NCBI GenBank assembly: GCA_049522195.1
Contig: JBEKOB010000002.1
Span: 1-64,000, forward strand
Reading direction: 5' to 3'
Length of the DNA: 64,000 nucleotides
From: UBA9647 sp049522195
GTDB lineage: Bacteria > Bacteroidota > Ignavibacteria > UBA10030
The position numbers and the translations under genes were made by a program. The notes under the pieces are model-generated. The model ran no database searches. It saw nothing but the letters and a program-made list of their open reading frames with translations, and was not told the origin of the DNA. Of this stretch, positions 36,531 through 45,934 are shown in pieces; position 1 is the first letter of the stretch, and every line of letters starts with the position of its first letter.

Positions 36531-37703
36531 ATGAAAAAACTCTTGTTGGCTGGTGGGGAGAGTTTGTTGCGCATTGGTGCTGTCCTTGCGGTAATGGGGA
36601 TTACGTGCCTCTTCGCTCCCTCCTCCCATGCCCAGACACCAAGCTTTGCTCTCCAGTTTGAAGGCTTGCCAAGCGGCACTGTCGATTTGACTAAATACAT
36701 TGGCCTTGACAGGAAGCTGAAGACGGATGTGGCGGGTCAGGTTCTTCATGTCCGGGTTTCCCCGGCGCTGACCAAATCACAACGTGTCCAGCTATCTATT
36801 GCCGTCTCAGCAACGGGATCCAGCGTAGCCGAATGCAACACTCAAATTGCAACTGCAAATACGGTGCCTTTTGATATTACTGGCTCAGGACGCGATCTTG
36901 GTGCATCCGACTTTACGGGATCATCGGGAATCGGCGTTCAGTCTTCAACCACCGTTCAACCATGCATTGACGGTATGGCTGATAAGATGAAAGAGGGTGT
37001 CACGTCAATTCCGACAGGCATCTACACGATTTCAGCCGTCCTGAACGACGCCGCTACGGGAAAGATGCTTGCCTCCCAGTCTTTTCCGATAGTAATTAGC
37101 GCCACCTCTACAAACGAAGCGACGCTGAATCTTTCATCCCCAGTGAACGGCGAACGGGTTCCTCAGTCGGTAAGTGTTTATTTCAACTTTGATATTTCCA
37201 TCGGCGGGCGCTTGTTGGTGTTCGAGCATTCAAGCCTGACTCAATCGCCCGAGGATGCTACGGCGGACCTGAATTCACCGTTGAAGGTCGTTGATGTGCA
37301 GTACAGTCAGAGAGATATCGGGAACAAACAGCTCAACGCGGTGAACCCCGGCATTGCAGCTCGCCCCTGGACCGCGGGAAGAAAATACTCATGGCTTTTC
37401 CTTGGGTCATACGCCTCCTCAAGTGATGTAAAAAAGAGCCCCATCTGGTCCTTCACGGTTGTGCCAAGCGATCCGGCATACGGTCGGCTTGTCGATGCTC
37501 TCGCGAACGCTCCTGATCCAGTTGGATCAACGTATCAGAACCTGGCGAACGCAGGATACACGATCAATCTTACCAGCTCATTTTACCTCCAAGAAGGGGA
37601 CAACGGCACACAGAAGACAATCCAACTCCCGGATGTGCTTACATTTCTCAGAAGCCTTACGGGTCGAAACGTCCAAATCAAAGCCGGGGTTGTAACCCAA
37701 TAA
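36531..37703 (+). CDS. Exported protein of unknown function, first gene of the FecR/cyclase unit
   Basis: 390 residues behind a very strong ribosome site (AAGGAGGGATATTT). Signal peptide ends at SSHAQ. The mature protein has a beta-rich N-terminal region with two Cys (AECNTQIA, VQPCIDGM) and an Ig-like middle part (NLSSPVNGERVPQSVSVYF, YSWLFLGSYAS). The end, DVLTFLRSLTGRNVQIKAG, is helical. I do not recognise a family. It is 23 bases ahead of the FecR-domain gene, so they are co-transcribed. Confidence 0.8.
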   Translation: MKKLLLAGGESLLRIGAVLAVMGITCLFAPSSHAQTPSFALQFEGLPSGTVDLTKYIGLDRKLKTDVAGQVLHVRVSPALTKSQRVQLSIAVSATGSSVAECNTQIATANTVPFDITGSGRDLGASDFTGSSGIGVQSSTTVQPCIDGMADKMKEGVTSIPTGIYTISAVLNDAATGKMLASQSFPIVISATSTNEATLNLSSPVNGERVPQSVSVYFNFDISIGGRLLVFEHSSLTQSPEDATADLNSPLKVVDVQYSQRDIGNKQLNAVNPGIAARPWTAGRKYSWLFLGSYASSSDVKKSPIWSFTVVPSDPAYGRLVDALANAPDPVGSTYQNLANAGYTINLTSSFYLQEGDNGTQKTIQLPDVLTFLRSLTGRNVQIKAGVVTQ

Positions 37704-37726
37704 TTTCTTGGATGGAGGAGTTTCCG

Positions 37727-38815
37727 ATGAAACGATCATTTACACTTGTCATCATTGTCATCGTTGCTGCCCTGCTCGCGGCTCCGGCATGGAACTTCCA
37801 GGACAAGAAGCCGGTCGCGGCCTATATCATGAAGGTCGTGAACACCGTTGAGCGTCGAGCCGGCGGGACACAGGGCTGGACAAAAGCGGTGCTTCTCTCC
37901 GAGCTCAAAGCCGGATACGAAGTCCGCACACAGGAAAAATCGTTTGCGATGATCAAGTTCGCTGACGAATCAAAAGTCTCCGTGCGCGAGAAATCGATCA
38001 TCACGATTTCCGGCGAGGTTGTCGGCGGGAAGATTCTCAATCGCGATGTCTATATCGAGCGCGGTCGAACTTCGTTCGAAGTCAAAAAACAGGAGACCGA
38101 GCAATTCCGGTTTACATCACCGATCTCGGTTGCATCGATCCGCGGCACGGAAGGTGGCACCGGGTTCGATCCTGGACTCGGCCAGGCTGATATCACAATT
38201 ATCACTGGAATAGCAGAGTTTTCGCACACCTCGAGTGGATGCAAGGTGGATGTTACGCCGGGCATGACCGGCCGTATTGACCGCTCTGGAGGCTGCAAAG
38301 TCGACACTGCATCGCATCACGAGCTGAATGACAACAATCCCCATTCCGGTGTCAATCAGGGAGTCGTCGACACAACCCAGCAGGGGGGCGGAAACGGCCA
38401 ACCCGGTACATCGACGAAGTTCACGCTGAGCCTACCTTCGGGCAGCACGCTTACGTCCGGTGTGGCAGCCCAGCTTAATGTTGCGCTGGCAAACCCGCCC
38501 GTCGAGATTACGCAGTCAACTCTCTTCTACAGAAACCAGGGCGAGACCTCTTTCAAACAGCTCACCATGACTATCAAGGATCTTACTGTCACGGGCCTTA
38601 TTCCGGCGACTGATATCCATGCTGGAACGACGAAGAAATTCGAGTACTACTTCTCGATGCGCGGCTCGAATGGAACGACCTATACGTTCCCGGATACGAA
38701 TCCCGATTCGAATCCATACATCTTACCGATCAAACCAAGGGTGGTGTACCTCAAAATTCCGGTTACATCTCCCACAGGAGAACAGCGGTTCCTGCAAATT
38801 TCCTACGAGGAGTAG
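37727..38815 (+). CDS. FecR-domain exported protein
   Basis: 362 residues from ATG 37727, which has GGAGGAG upstream; a slightly longer frame begins inside that ribosome site. N-terminal hydrophobic segment (FTLVIIVIVAALLAAPAW), then the FecR domain (about 55-150: FAMIKFADESKVSVREKSII, FTSPISVASIRGTEGGTGF). A Gly/Asn linker leads to an Ig-like C-terminal module. FecR domains pass envelope signals; here no sigma factor or anti-sigma gene is adjacent. Instead a barrel and a CHASE2 cyclase follow, which suggests a cAMP-linked circuit. Confidence 0.88.
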   Translation: MKRSFTLVIIVIVAALLAAPAWNFQDKKPVAAYIMKVVNTVERRAGGTQGWTKAVLLSELKAGYEVRTQEKSFAMIKFADESKVSVREKSIITISGEVVGGKILNRDVYIERGRTSFEVKKQETEQFRFTSPISVASIRGTEGGTGFDPGLGQADITIITGIAEFSHTSSGCKVDVTPGMTGRIDRSGGCKVDTASHHELNDNNPHSGVNQGVVDTTQQGGGNGQPGTSTKFTLSLPSGSTLTSGVAAQLNVALANPPVEITQSTLFYRNQGETSFKQLTMTIKDLTVTGLIPATDIHAGTTKKFEYYFSMRGSNGTTYTFPDTNPDSNPYILPIKPRVVYLKIPVTSPTGEQRFLQISYEE

Positions 38816-38870
38816 GTCTGCCGGACCGCCACCGCAGTTCATTGCTTCTTGAGGTTGCTTTTTATACATT

Positions 38871-38896
38871 GACGGCAGGTTTAACAGCCTGCCGTC
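38871..38896 (+). terminator. Hairpin between the FecR and barrel genes
   Basis: GACGGCAGG pairs with CCTGCCGTC over eight bases, then TCTGTTTC. It sits 55 bases after the FecR-gene stop and 65 before the barrel start. The T run is weak, so it may only reduce read-through within the cluster. Confidence 0.5.
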
Positions 38897-38961
38897 TCTG
38901 TTTCAAATCAATCTGTCAAATCGCCTTTCCTATTCTCACTCTAACATCTCGGAGACTTCTC

Positions 38962-41427
38962 ATGAATCGCGCCTTTGTTTCCCTTGCGACTGTTCTTTGC
39001 CTGTTGTGTGTGGCGTTCCTCGAAGTCGAGGCACAGGTAAGTTCCGTCGTGCTGCGCGTGAACGCGCCGGTTGTGAGCCAAAACCAACCATTGCCAATTA
39101 GCGTCGAGTTCACACCGAGTGGTTCGGTTGAACGTGTGATCCTTCGGTATCGCGGCTTTGGCGAGTCCGAATACCGGCAACAAGAGATGTTGCTCGCGGG
39201 AAACTCGGCTTCATTGACGATTGGCGGACAGTATGTTCTCCCCCCCTATATCGAGTACTACATTCTCGTTCAGACCTCGGGCCACACGGAAACCTATCCG
39301 ATCGAGAACGCTGAATCCACGCCGTTGAAAGCAACGGTGAAACCTGTTGACCCAAGGGCTCTCGAAGTCCGGCTTCTGAGCCCTGAGCAGGGAGAGACCG
39401 TCGCAAGTGAGGATCTTGTGATCGCGGTTTCGTTGTATTACGCTTCGGAAAATGTCGACAGGAAGGCGACGAAGCTGTTTCTCAACGGCATAGATGTCAC
39501 GCCTCAGGCCCTTTTCTCGGACGACGTCATCCTGTACTCACCGGCTAATTTTCCCAGACCGTTGAGTCTTGGTGTGCAGTTCCTGCGCGTCGATCTCTAT
39601 GACATGAAGGGCTCCCCTTATCATTCGATCGAATCAAATTTCAATCTCTCCACCGCCGCCGCAATCGCAGCGCGTGAATCGCGCTTGAAGATGGGACTCG
39701 ACGGACAGCTTGAATTCCGAAACGAAGATGTTGCAGCGACCAAGAATACGTTTGTCCGCGGTCAGGTGCGCGCACTCGGTTCCCTCGGATCGTCGTTTAA
39801 TTTTGGCTCCAACGTGTTTCTTACCAACGAAGAAAAATCTGACCGCCAACCGCAGGATCGCTTCATGGCTTATGCAGACATGGATTTCTTTAAGGTACAG
39901 GTGGGCGACGCTTTTCCGAAATTCCCGACTAATATTGTGAGCGGTCAGCGGGTACGCGGCGTCTCCGCCAACCTATTCCTCAAGTTCTTCAATGTCGATG
40001 TTACGTACGGCCAGACAATGCGCAGCATCGAAGGAATTGCGCTCCGTGACACGACATTCAAAGATTCGACAGCGCTGCAATCACGTCCAAGCAATACGCT
40101 CCAGAAATCCGGTCTCACCTATTCCCTGTTCCAGGCCGGGACATTTACCCGTAACTTTTTCGCTATCAGACCAAGCTTCGGATCCGGAGAGAATTTTCAG
40201 TTCGGCCTTACCTACATGAATTCCAAAGATGATATCTCTTCGATCCGCTACGGCCTCACGCCACAGCAAAACCTCGTGGCCGGCCCTGATATAGTGATCG
40301 CGTTCGATGACCAGCGGTTCCGTCTTGAGGGACAGGCGGCGCTGAGTCTAACGAACACCGACATTACCAATGGAACCTTCAAGCAGTCCGATTACGACCT
40401 CATGGCGGGCAAGAATGATCCAACCCTAACGGCGAGCCAGAAGGCCGATCGACAAGCTGATGCCGATGATCTGAAAAAGCTTGCTGACGACGCCAGCAAA
40501 TTCATGACGATCAACCAGTATTTGTTCCCGCTCAACCCGGTCGGCCATGGACTTCCGGGGGTTGCCTATGACGGATTGCTGACGATGAATTATTTCAGCA
40601 ACTTCGTCCGGGCCCAATACTATCAGCGCGGTAACGCATATCAATCTTTTGGCAACGAGTTCCTCCAGGCCGACATTCAGGGTCTTGCGCTCTCCGACCG
40701 CATTCGGATGTTCCAAAACAGGGCGCTCCTCAGCCTCTCCTATGAGCAACGTCAGGACAATACGGCGCAGCAAAAGGTTGCAACCACGAAATACGGAAAT
40801 ATCAATGGCTCACTCACTGTGTTCCCTGCGAGCGATCTTCCGTCGTTCACACTCGGCTACGGCATCCTGACCCGCAAGAGCGATGCTAACCTCAAGGATT
40901 CACTGCAACAGCTCTTTGCGGCCGATGACCAGACCAACCGCATCTCTTTCCAGCTCAATTACGATTTCACATTTGGCGCACGCCACAACCTATCGGTTGG
41001 CTTGAACCTCTCCGATAAGACAGACAATCTCCCGGTGGGACTCAACAGGGGTGACTCGAAGAACAACAGTTATTTCGGATCTCTCACGACGATTTTCCAG
41101 ATCCCGCTGCAGACCACGCTCTCGTTTAATACGAACATGAGCCAGAGCGCGGCTCTTGCTTCTACTTCTCTTGCCAACCTGCCGCTGGTCGAGTTCAAAT
41201 TGACGTCATTCTCTCTGAACGCCCAGTACCGGCTCCTCGAGGACAAGCTCCGTGTCACCACGACTGTCAGCACTTCCACCGGCGATATTAACAGGACGCT
41301 GATTCAGGGGGGACTTGACTACTCCATTACAAACAGCCACGCCCTCGCGTTTCAGTATGACTACATCCAAAACTCGGGATACAAAGATGACAATATCATG
41401 AGTCTCGTCTATCGTTTCAGTTTCTGA
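38962..41427 (+). CDS. Putative outer-membrane beta-barrel protein
   Basis: 821 residues from the ATG at 38962 (CGGAG before it); an earlier in-frame ATG at 38842 would place 40 odd residues before the signal peptide VSLATVLCLLCVAFLEVEAQ. The N-terminal 110 residues are an Ig-like module similar to the end of the FecR protein. From about residue 240 the sequence alternates polar and aromatic residues and ends DDNIMSLVYRFSF, a typical barrel terminus with Phe last. No TonB plug is seen. It likely sits in the outer membrane as a sensor or channel. Confidence 0.78.
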   Translation: MNRAFVSLATVLCLLCVAFLEVEAQVSSVVLRVNAPVVSQNQPLPISVEFTPSGSVERVILRYRGFGESEYRQQEMLLAGNSASLTIGGQYVLPPYIEYYILVQTSGHTETYPIENAESTPLKATVKPVDPRALEVRLLSPEQGETVASEDLVIAVSLYYASENVDRKATKLFLNGIDVTPQALFSDDVILYSPANFPRPLSLGVQFLRVDLYDMKGSPYHSIESNFNLSTAAAIAARESRLKMGLDGQLEFRNEDVAATKNTFVRGQVRALGSLGSSFNFGSNVFLTNEEKSDRQPQDRFMAYADMDFFKVQVGDAFPKFPTNIVSGQRVRGVSANLFLKFFNVDVTYGQTMRSIEGIALRDTTFKDSTALQSRPSNTLQKSGLTYSLFQAGTFTRNFFAIRPSFGSGENFQFGLTYMNSKDDISSIRYGLTPQQNLVAGPDIVIAFDDQRFRLEGQAALSLTNTDITNGTFKQSDYDLMAGKNDPTLTASQKADRQADADDLKKLADDASKFMTINQYLFPLNPVGHGLPGVAYDGLLTMNYFSNFVRAQYYQRGNAYQSFGNEFLQADIQGLALSDRIRMFQNRALLSLSYEQRQDNTAQQKVATTKYGNINGSLTVFPASDLPSFTLGYGILTRKSDANLKDSLQQLFAADDQTNRISFQLNYDFTFGARHNLSVGLNLSDKTDNLPVGLNRGDSKNNSYFGSLTTIFQIPLQTTLSFNTNMSQSAALASTSLANLPLVEFKLTSFSLNAQYRLLEDKLRVTTTVSTSTGDINRTLIQGGLDYSITNSHALAFQYDYIQNSGYKDDNIMSLVYRFSF

Positions 41428-41449
41428 GTTCGATTTCGGAAAGGCGTCC

Positions 41450-43651
41450 ATGGCCTCATACTCATTCAAAAAGCACATCCTGCCCCTTCTGGTGAAAGCG
41501 GGAATCGGGTTGGCGATCGGCATTTTTGTAGCCCTCCTCCGCGTTGCAGATCCTGGGTCTATTCAAAATGTCGACCACCTCACGACCGACTATCGCTACC
41601 AGCAGCGATACGATCGCCAGAAGAGTAGTGGCGAGCAATGGGATCCGAAACTTGCCAACGTCATTATCATCGGCATTGACGACAAGGATCTGGCCGCGCT
41701 TCCAGAGACGTTTCCCTTTCCGCGGTCGTATTACGCGCACGTCATCGAAAATCTTGAACATGCCGGCGTCCTTGGCGTCGTGCTTGATGTGACCTTTGAT
41801 TCAAAGCGCGATAGTGTCACCGATGCGGCGTTCGAGAACGTGATGAGCAAGTACAACAATATCGTTCTGGCTGCAAAGAGTGAAGAATCCACTGGCGGCG
41901 GAAAGTATACACTGAGCACTCTCGATCGGGCATACGGTAACTACTTCTATAAAGCAGGACGGCGAGTTGGTATCACCAATATCGCGGGGAAGGACCGGGA
42001 CGACGTGGCGCGCCGCTACTATCCGATGATGGCGATTGGGAATTTCCTCACTCCAACACTTGGTTTTGCGGCACTCAATATTGCATTCAACCTCCCTGAC
42101 ACGGCGGTTGCAGCGGTCCGGGGTCGAAACCTCGTCTTGGGCGACCGGGTTATACCGACAATCGACGGCCGCTCGTTTATGCTCAATTACTACGGACCGA
42201 GCGGCACCTTCCGGTATTTGAAGTTTCAAGAAGTCATTGATGACTCCACTTTCAAAACGAAGGAAGAGCTGGAGGTCGGCGCAGATATCAACCAGTTTGA
42301 TATCGACGACGAAGTACATAGCGCGCTGAAGGGAAAGATTGTCATCATCGGTTCTACGATGCCGGAGGAGCGTGACTTTCATGCCATCCCTATCCCGAAT
42401 CCAGACGGCACAAGCAATATGAACGGGGTGGAAATTCACGCAACGGCAATACAGAATATTCTTGATCAAAATTACATTCGCCGCGCCGACCCAAACCTTG
42501 AATTGGCGCTGATTGTTTTCCTCTCCCTGATCTCGTTCCTCATCATCCTCAGAGTCAGACAGGTAAAGGTCCGGTTTGTTGCTCTCCTTGAGGTTGCCTC
42601 TCTCGCGATCGCGGCTCTCCTTATATTTGCGGTCTTCGAGATTGCCGTTCGTTCCTTCATGAACGACAGCACGCTTGTGAACATTGTGTACCCCAGCCTT
42701 GCCGTTGTACTCGCCTATCTCGGTGCTGCTGTCTATCAGTACCTCGCCGAGCGGCAGCAGAAAGCGCTGATCAAGAACGTGTTTAGTAAATACATCAGCG
42801 CTGCTGTCGTCAACGAGCTGGTGGCAAACCCGGAGAAAGCAAAACTGGGCGGTGATCGGCGCGAGCTGACGGTATTCTTCTCTGATATTGCCGGTTTCAC
42901 AACGATCTCCGAACAATTCTATACCAAGCCGGAAGGCCTGGTGGAGTTGCTCAACGAGTACCTCGACGAAATGACCAGCATCGTTCTCAAACATGAGGGA
43001 ACGCTCGATAAATACGAGGGGGATGCTATTATGGCGTTCTGGGGAGCGCCGATCGCACAAAAGGATCATGCCCTCCGTACTTGCCTCGCGTCACTCGACA
43101 TGCAAAAACGTCTCGCAGCCCTGCGGCCCAAGTGGAAAAAAGAAGGAAGGCCCGCCCTGGAGGTTAGAATCGGTGTTAACTCGGGGACAATGATTGTTGG
43201 TAATATGGGTGGACGGGACCGGTTTGACTATACCGTCATCGGCGACAGCGTCAATCTCGCCTCTCGTCTTGAGGGGGCGAACAAGCAGTACGGCTCCGCC
43301 ATCATGATCAGTGATTTTACCTATCAGCATGTCAAGGGACAGGTCAAGGTGCGTGAGCTTGACCTCATCCAGGTAAAAGGCAAGACAGAACCGGTGAAGG
43401 TGTGGGAACTGCTTGGTACGGCAGACCTGCAAATGACCGAGAATCAAAAGCAATCTCTCGAGATTTATCATGAGGGACTTCGGCTCTACAGGGAACGGAG
43501 CTGGCAGGAGGCGATTGCGTACTTCCAGCAGGCGAAGCAGCTCGATCCGACATGCCGCGTATCAGAAATCTATGAACAGCGGGCGAACCTCTATCAACTC
43601 AATCCGCCGCCTGCGGATTGGACCGGGGTCTTCGTGATGACAACAAAATAA
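41450..43651 (+). CDS. CHASE2-domain class III adenylate cyclase
   Basis: 733 residues. One N-terminal helix, then an extracellular CHASE2 domain (about 35-340: NVIIIGIDDKDLAALPE, GVVLDVTFDSKRD), three membrane helices (about 350-435), and a class III cyclase domain from about 460. Metal residues are Asp479 (FFSDIAGFT) and Asp525 (YEGDAIMAFWG). Lys521 and the Asp in TVIGDSVNLASRLEG favour ATP over GTP. A short TPR-like tail follows. It would convert an envelope signal into cAMP. It begins 22 bases after the barrel gene. Confidence 0.95.
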   Translation: MASYSFKKHILPLLVKAGIGLAIGIFVALLRVADPGSIQNVDHLTTDYRYQQRYDRQKSSGEQWDPKLANVIIIGIDDKDLAALPETFPFPRSYYAHVIENLEHAGVLGVVLDVTFDSKRDSVTDAAFENVMSKYNNIVLAAKSEESTGGGKYTLSTLDRAYGNYFYKAGRRVGITNIAGKDRDDVARRYYPMMAIGNFLTPTLGFAALNIAFNLPDTAVAAVRGRNLVLGDRVIPTIDGRSFMLNYYGPSGTFRYLKFQEVIDDSTFKTKEELEVGADINQFDIDDEVHSALKGKIVIIGSTMPEERDFHAIPIPNPDGTSNMNGVEIHATAIQNILDQNYIRRADPNLELALIVFLSLISFLIILRVRQVKVRFVALLEVASLAIAALLIFAVFEIAVRSFMNDSTLVNIVYPSLAVVLAYLGAAVYQYLAERQQKALIKNVFSKYISAAVVNELVANPEKAKLGGDRRELTVFFSDIAGFTTISEQFYTKPEGLVELLNEYLDEMTSIVLKHEGTLDKYEGDAIMAFWGAPIAQKDHALRTCLASLDMQKRLAALRPKWKKEGRPALEVRIGVNSGTMIVGNMGGRDRFDYTVIGDSVNLASRLEGANKQYGSAIMISDFTYQHVKGQVKVRELDLIQVKGKTEPVKVWELLGTADLQMTENQKQSLEIYHEGLRLYRERSWQEAIAYFQQAKQLDPTCRVSEIYEQRANLYQLNPPPADWTGVFVMTTK

Positions 43652-43679
43652 CAGTCGCGACACTGACCTCTTCAGGAAA

Positions 43680-43709
43680 GAAGCCGGAACGTGGTTCGTT
43701 TCCGGCTTC
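43680..43709 (+). terminator. Perfect 10-bp hairpin behind the cyclase gene
   Basis: GAAGCCGGAA and TTCCGGCTTC pair across ten bases, 29 bases after the cyclase stop and just before the next start. There is no T run, so termination strength is uncertain. Confidence 0.55.
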
Positions 43710-43718
43710 ACCATTTCA

Positions 43719-44546
43719 ATGGATATCCTTAATCAGCTTTCTCCGCGCCGTTTTCGCGAGGTCGACGACCTTTTGGCCTTTATTTCCATTTACGACGATT
43801 CGCAGCGAACTCGTGCCTATCGTTCCTTGCTCCGATCTCATGCAAAGCTCATCCACGGTGCTGTATGTGTCGAGGGGGGCTGCGGCCTTGGTCTGTTTGC
43901 TGTTGAGTTGGCGCGCCTGGGAGCCCGCAAAGTATATGCCGTCGAGCAAAATCCGCTCATGGCAAAACTTGCCAGCGAACGATTCCGATGCTTGCCAAAG
44001 ACCGTCTCCCAGCGCATCGAGCTGGTGGAACTGCCTCTTCAGCAATTCCGCCCCCGGGAACATGTGAACCTGCTCGTCCATGAATTCTACGGGCAATTGC
44101 TGTACGACGAAGACCTGTGGGTTCTCGATCACCTTCGATTTCGACCAGACTATGTGTTTCCTGACGGAGGAGAACTTCGCGCTGGAGCTTTGTCTTCTTT
44201 GCTTTACAGAGACCATGTTGTAACCGCCGAAGTTATTGAGAAAATGGATGGGGTGCTGGTTTCTGGCTTATTCGAAGGGGAATCCCGCGACTTGCGTCTA
44301 CCGGTCCTGCGATGGGGGTTTGGCGAAGGACTGATGCCTATCAAGCATACGCTTCAACGTTATAAGGGTGATTTGCTTTGTCTCGGACTTGTTGTAACAC
44401 ACAAAGGAAGGAGGGTCTGTGAGGCGGGTGAGTGTCCGAACTGGTCCTTTGTGTGGACCCTTCGCAAGGGAAATGAAATCTCTCTGCGTTTTCGGCGCGC
44501 GGAGGGTGGGATGGGAATGGAGTGCCGGTTCGATTGGAAGCGCTAG
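43719..44546 (+). CDS. PRMT-like SAM-dependent methyltransferase
   Basis: 275 residues. Motif I is VEGGCGLGLFAVELARLGA, followed by KVYAVEQNP. The VHEFYGQLLYDEDLWVLDHL stretch occupies the place of the double-E loop of protein arginine methyltransferases, and PDGGELRAGAL continues the pattern into the beta-barrel half. A small-molecule or protein target is possible. It follows the cyclase gene after 67 bases and a hairpin, and converges on the PorV-like gene. Confidence 0.75.
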   Translation: MDILNQLSPRRFREVDDLLAFISIYDDSQRTRAYRSLLRSHAKLIHGAVCVEGGCGLGLFAVELARLGARKVYAVEQNPLMAKLASERFRCLPKTVSQRIELVELPLQQFRPREHVNLLVHEFYGQLLYDEDLWVLDHLRFRPDYVFPDGGELRAGALSSLLYRDHVVTAEVIEKMDGVLVSGLFEGESRDLRLPVLRWGFGEGLMPIKHTLQRYKGDLLCLGLVVTHKGRRVCEAGECPNWSFVWTLRKGNEISLRFRRAEGGMGMECRFDWKR

Positions 44547-44569
44547 CCCGCGCGGCCGGCTTTCTGCTC

Positions 44570-45601
44570 TTATTCCTTCGGTTGCGTTGCCCCTCTCCCA
44601 AACTTTTCATCCTGTAACACAAACCGCAATGAAATTCGATGAGTGTTCCCCAGTGTCTCGTCCGCAGCGAACTTCGCAAAAGAATAATCGATGTCGAGCA
44701 TACGCAGATGGAGCCCGGCTCCAAGTGTCAACTGTTTGACATCGTTGTATCCCACACGCAAAGCCACTGTTTTCTTGTAGTCAAATTCCAGCCCGGCGTG
44801 TGGGTCGAAGCTCACCGGACCGAGATTCGCAATTGATGAAAAGCGGCGATTCTCAAACCGGACATCGACATCGACCGCGGGCGCGAAACGCCCGCCGAAG
44901 GCATTGATGCCGTACGCTGCTCCGATTTTCAGTGTCGGGGACACTAGCTCGTTTCGTCCTGTACTCCACGCTACAAGTGTCGTTGTAATATCCTGGGCAT
45001 TGAGACCGAGGGAGAGATCCTCGATGGGTGAATAGAGAGCCCCAACATCAAATCCGATTCCCGTCGCAGACTGATCCGCAAGACCTCGCCGGATTATCTT
45101 GACGTTTGCTCCATACATGAAACCGGAAGGAGACCGCTTCGCATATGTGAAATAGAACGCCCAGTCCGTAGCGTTGAAATAGCTGATCTTGTCGTAGTCG
45201 AGGCGGTCCGCGCTATCGAAAATGCCATTGCCGTTATTGTCGACCCATGCGTTTCGTGTATCCGGGATCCCGTCAACCCCAAGTCGCAGGACGCTCAAGC
45301 CGACGCTTGCATCCGTACCATACGGCATGGCGACAGCTGCAAAATCGTAATTGATAAGACTTCCGAAGCGCTCGTCGTGCATGATTATACCCTCAGGGTA
45401 GTTGATGCGCGCGAGTGCGGCCGGGTTCCAATAACCGGCTGTCGCATCATTCGCAAGGGCAACATGTGCACCTCCGAGACCAAGAGCCCGGCCGCCAACA
45501 CCGATTGCCATAAACTCTCCCGCGTATTTGGCAACTGTCTGTGCGCCTGCAACGGTGTGAAACAGAATCACAAGCGCTGCAATATTCCGGTATGTTCGCA
45601 T
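44570..45601 (-). CDS. PorV/PorQ-family outer-membrane protein
   Basis: 343 residues from ATG 45601 with GAGGGGGAACACC ahead; an earlier start adds 11 unlikely residues. Signal peptide ends at VAGAQ. The mature start FMAIGVGGRALGLGGAHVAL and DATAGYWNPAALARI is the hallmark of the PorV/PorQ/UPF0164 barrel family, which in Bacteroidota works with type IX secretion. A DNNGNGIFDSAD loop looks like a calcium site. The window holds no other T9SS core gene. A sigma70-like promoter lies about 170 bases upstream. Confidence 0.88.
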   Translation of the reverse strand: MRTYRNIAALVILFHTVAGAQTVAKYAGEFMAIGVGGRALGLGGAHVALANDATAGYWNPAALARINYPEGIIMHDERFGSLINYDFAAVAMPYGTDASVGLSVLRLGVDGIPDTRNAWVDNNGNGIFDSADRLDYDKISYFNATDWAFYFTYAKRSPSGFMYGANVKIIRRGLADQSATGIGFDVGALYSPIEDLSLGLNAQDITTTLVAWSTGRNELVSPTLKIGAAYGINAFGGRFAPAVDVDVRFENRRFSSIANLGPVSFDPHAGLEFDYKKTVALRVGYNDVKQLTLGAGLHLRMLDIDYSFAKFAADETLGNTHRISLRFVLQDEKFGRGATQPKE

Positions 45602-45685
45602 GGTGTTCCCCCTCTGCTCGAGCTGAAAGGACATAAAACAAAAAAACCGAACTCACCCTAACGCAATGAATTCGGCCTACACACG

Positions 45686-45738
45686 TTGTTAGAGTAATTC
45701 ACGCTGGAACGTCGCTCGCGATACCTAAGCTCTAACAA
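45686..45738 (-). promoter_or_regulatory. Inverted repeat in the 5' leader of the PorV-like gene
   Basis: TTGTTAGAG and CTCTAACAA are exact complements 35 bases apart and fall between the predicted promoter (45770-45799) and the start at 45601. This could be an operator or an RNA stem in the leader. Confidence 0.4.
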
Positions 45739-45769
45739 TAGTCGATGTTCTTCTGCCCTTTCCGGTATT

Positions 45770-45799
45770 AAGATAACAGAAAAAGGTGTAGATTGTCAA
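45770..45799 (-). promoter_or_regulatory. Sigma70-like promoter for the PorV-like gene
   Basis: On the minus strand TTGACA (perfect -35) is followed after 18 bases by TATCTT. Transcription would begin near 45763 and give a leader of about 160 bases. Confidence 0.6.
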
Positions 45800-45934
45800 G
45801 CAGCCCTCTCCAACGATGTCGCCTGACTGGCAAGTTGTTGAATTTATTGCCAAAAACTCTTAAGCTTTGTCTGTTTGGGCAATGTCACTGCAGTGCGGCC
45901 AGAGATTTCTCAACGGTACTCAGAAAGAACTGTT

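Noticed and set aside
41801..43069. 422-codon minus-strand frame opposite the adenylate cyclase
   Set aside because: Antisense shadow; the cyclase metal and substrate residues on the plus strand are intact.
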